A DNA stretch of 64,000 nucleotides from Megamerina dolium (lineage: Eukaryota > Arthropoda > Insecta > Diptera > Megamerinidae), in the NCBI GenBank assembly GCA_963854835.1, contig OY978525.1:5723501-5787500 (forward strand), in the 5' to 3' direction. Below the pieces are notes generated by a model. That model worked only from the letters and a program-made list of their open reading frames with translations. It had not been told where the DNA came from and did not search any database. Positions within the stretch are counted from its first letter, which is position 1; every line of letters begins with the position of its first letter. The translations under genes were made by a program, and so were the position numbers. Positions 62,576 to 64,000 of the stretch are shown here, piece by piece.

Positions 62576-63391
62576 GTGATAATAATTTTTGCCTTGAGTA
62601 TGATGAAAAAAAGTGTCCTTCAAGTGTCCAAATCATTATGTCCACCTGATGAGGCCAGTGTGTTTCAGGCAGATATGCTGGCCATAAAGGAGGCATGTAC
62701 ATTCCTTTCAAGTGAGAGAGTCTCATGGTCGAAGATAGCTATTTTGACAGACAGTCAAGCTGCTATCAAAGCCCTAGATTCTGAGACAATATCTTCAAAA
62801 CTGATCCTACAGTGCAGACAACAACTCGCAGAACTTAGTCAACAGCTTCAAGTTACTCTTGTTTGTGTTCCACGTCATAAAAACATTGCGGAGACCGAAA
62901 GGGCAGACGAATTGGCTATGGCAGGCACTGCATTGGACATTTCACTGGCGGAAACAGTTGCAATTCCGTTAAGCAAATTAAAAAGTGTCATAGCTTCTAA
63001 TTACTGTTCCATTGCGCAACAGAGATGGAAGCGTTTGACGAAGTCCACCGTGGCAAGACAGACATGGCCAGGGTATAACATTCAGAGAACGACGATTCAA
63101 CTGCTAAATTGTTCTCTTTCAAACATCACTCGCATTACTGCAGCTCTGACGGGCCATTGGAAGGTAGGAAAACATGCAGAAAGACTGAATCTTTCCTTCA
63201 ATTCATTCTGTCGCAGCTGTCAGGATGAAAATGAGTCAGAAAGCCTCTCTAACTACATATGCGAATGTCCTGGTTTGGCGAGAGCCAGAATCTGTTCCTT
63301 CGGTAAAACATTTCTTCAAAATATTTCTGAAATCGCAGAAATTGAGATTAAAAAAATATTGTTACCCCTAAATCCCAGAAAATGGGTGTAG
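62576..63391 (+). CDS. LINE ORF2 C-terminal part: RNase H domain and zinc-knuckle-like tail (partial)
   Basis: The longest open frame of real coding origin here: 271 codons, no stop. It is the 3' end of a non-LTR retrotransposon polyprotein. RNase H landmarks are VFQADMLAIKEA (usual Glu replaced by Asp33), ILTDSQAAIKAL (Asp59) and ERADELA (Asp111). The first Asp motif (YTDGS) is absent because the copy is 5'-truncated at about 62600. The nominal ATG and first ~15-20 residues come from flanking sequence, so this is not a genuine start. Later come LTGHWKVGKHAERL and CRSC (residues 212-215) ... CEC (Cys231), where the usual His of the knuckle is Asn. The 3' untranslated part runs to a CAA-rich tail near 63525-63541. 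Probably not expressed as a protein. Same family as the broken copy at 3.3-4.2 kb but much better preserved. Confidence 0.85.
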   Translation: MIIIFALSMMKKSVLQVSKSLCPPDEASVFQADMLAIKEACTFLSSERVSWSKIAILTDSQAAIKALDSETISSKLILQCRQQLAELSQQLQVTLVCVPRHKNIAETERADELAMAGTALDISLAETVAIPLSKLKSVIASNYCSIAQQRWKRLTKSTVARQTWPGYNIQRTTIQLLNCSLSNITRITAALTGHWKVGKHAERLNLSFNSFCRSCQDENESESLSNYICECPGLARARICSFGKTFLQNISEIAEIEIKKILLPLNPRKWV

Positions 63392-63534
63392 CACCTTAAG
63401 AGATAGGAACTTAGAAAGTATGTCTAGTTTCAACTGTTTCAATATAGTAAAATACGACACTTAACAAACACTCAACGAGTATATGTGGTATAATAGACTT
63501 TCAGAAGAAAGCAGTTATTTCGATAACAACTACA

Positions 63535-63800
63535 ACAACAATGTGTTTCACATGCCAGTGCGTATAGCAAAATCAACCCAGGAACTTATCTTCTCCCTAG
63601 GCTGGAAAGTTCTCCTGTATGCGGTATATTCTAAAGACTTGACGTCTTCCGATTAGGACATAGTCAGATCAATGCAGTCTTATTTAGCTGACTGCCGGTT
63701 CTTCAAAGCTAAAGATATGCGAAAATATCTCGGTTACTATTTTGCTTCAAAACCAACGAGTTGCTATCGCGAAGGAGGATTATTAAGCTTTGTGACAGAA
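63535..63800 (+). pseudogene. Mariner transposase C-terminus (third catalytic Asp)
   Basis: Reads VRIAKSTQELIFSLGWKVLL, then YSKDLTSSD, a stop in place of the usual aromatic residue, then DIVRSMQSYLADCRFF and KDMRKYLGYYFASKP. YSPDLAPSDYHLF-RSMQ is the mariner hallmark around the third catalytic Asp, here the GAT at 63651-63653. The second Asp motif (HDN) looks deleted. It belongs to the element bounded by the 23-bp inverted repeats and is separated from its N-terminal remnant by the LINE. Confidence 0.88.
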
Positions 63801-63819
63801 TTTATTTGTACACCTATTA

Positions 63820-64000
63820 TTATTTTTAAAGAGCTATTAACTTAATAAAGTATTTTCCTAATTATCTGCAACAACATGAGTAAACGTCAAATCATCAGCC
63901 CACGAAAGTCATATATTCAAAAAAAAAAAAAAAAAAAGAAGACGAAATTGCAATGTAAATGAGTCAATTGAGCCATTAGCAAGAAAACAGAAACACCTGT
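63820..64000. other. AT-rich spacer at window end
   Basis: No gene; poly(A) tract at about 63920-63938. Confidence 0.55.

Larger units (their letters stand above)
62254..63819 (+). mobile_element. Mauritiana-like mariner remnant carrying a nested LINE
   Basis: Perfect 23-bp inverted repeats lie at 62252-62274 and 63799-63821. Their core is ATAGGTGTACAAATAAATT, similar to the GGTGTACAAGTA ends of mauritiana-subfamily mariners such as Mos1. TA duplications are probably 62254-62255 and 63818-63819. Just inside the left end is a degraded N-terminus (about 62440-62575; HIHIIVFYFIFK and overlapping QMKENITAEAVKLI in shifted frames). At the right is a transposase C-terminus. The 1.56-kb length includes about 0.94 kb of LINE, leaving only about 0.6 kb of mariner, so the middle was also lost. 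Confidence 0.87.

Overview
The window is AT-rich eukaryotic DNA, about 70% A+T by eye, with no host protein-coding gene, tRNA, rRNA or CRISPR that I can support. The content fits a fly (Diptera), probably a true fruit fly (Tephritidae). The evidence is three mariner-type transposons (one of the DD41D 'rosa' type first known from Ceratitis), non-LTR retrotransposon RNase H fragments, a tRNA-derived SINE, dense short repeats of the type common in fly introns, and very long AT-rich spacers. The species is an inference. The window is either intergenic or inside a very large intron; I see no exons.

The main structure is arrays of roughly nucleosome-length tandem repeats. Family A has a 157-bp unit, exact in the first array, and a ~320-bp dimeric form. 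It fills 1-1174 (running off the left edge), 5460-6090, 33055-34700, 40235-40934 and an inverted pair at 54230-54670. Family B has a ~153-bp unit and forms seven arrays in alternating orientation: + at 11.0 kb, - at 13.5 kb, + at 17.4 kb, - at 22.6 kb, - at 45.2 kb, + at 50.7 kb and - at 57.9 kb. Family C (29275-30600) is a ~306-bp dimer. A, B and C share little beyond one short box, TTTTGTATGG, once per unit. Families D (24.8-26.1 kb), E (59.1-59.5 kb), F (44.7-45.2 kb) and G (47.0-47.4 kb) are smaller.

Mobile elements are interspersed. They are: broken LINE 3' parts at 3330-4260 (-), 20853-21905 (+), 53490-53848 (-) and 62600-63541 (+); an internally deleted irritans-type mariner with intact ends at 15574-16415; a decayed DD41D mariner at 48870-49600; a mauritiana-type mariner remnant at 62256-63817 carrying a nested LINE; a foldback MITE family at 8902-9571, 39528-40075, 51600-52165 and, as a 92-bp relic, 55091-55182; a tRNA-derived SINE with a perfect 14-bp target duplication at 47761-48127; a 188-bp hAT-like MITE with a perfect 8-bp target duplication at 54022-54209; and a GC-rich tandem duplication at 41790-42656.

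No pathway or operon can be described. Every recognisable protein fragment is a transposase or LINE remnant, and each lacks at least one essential part.
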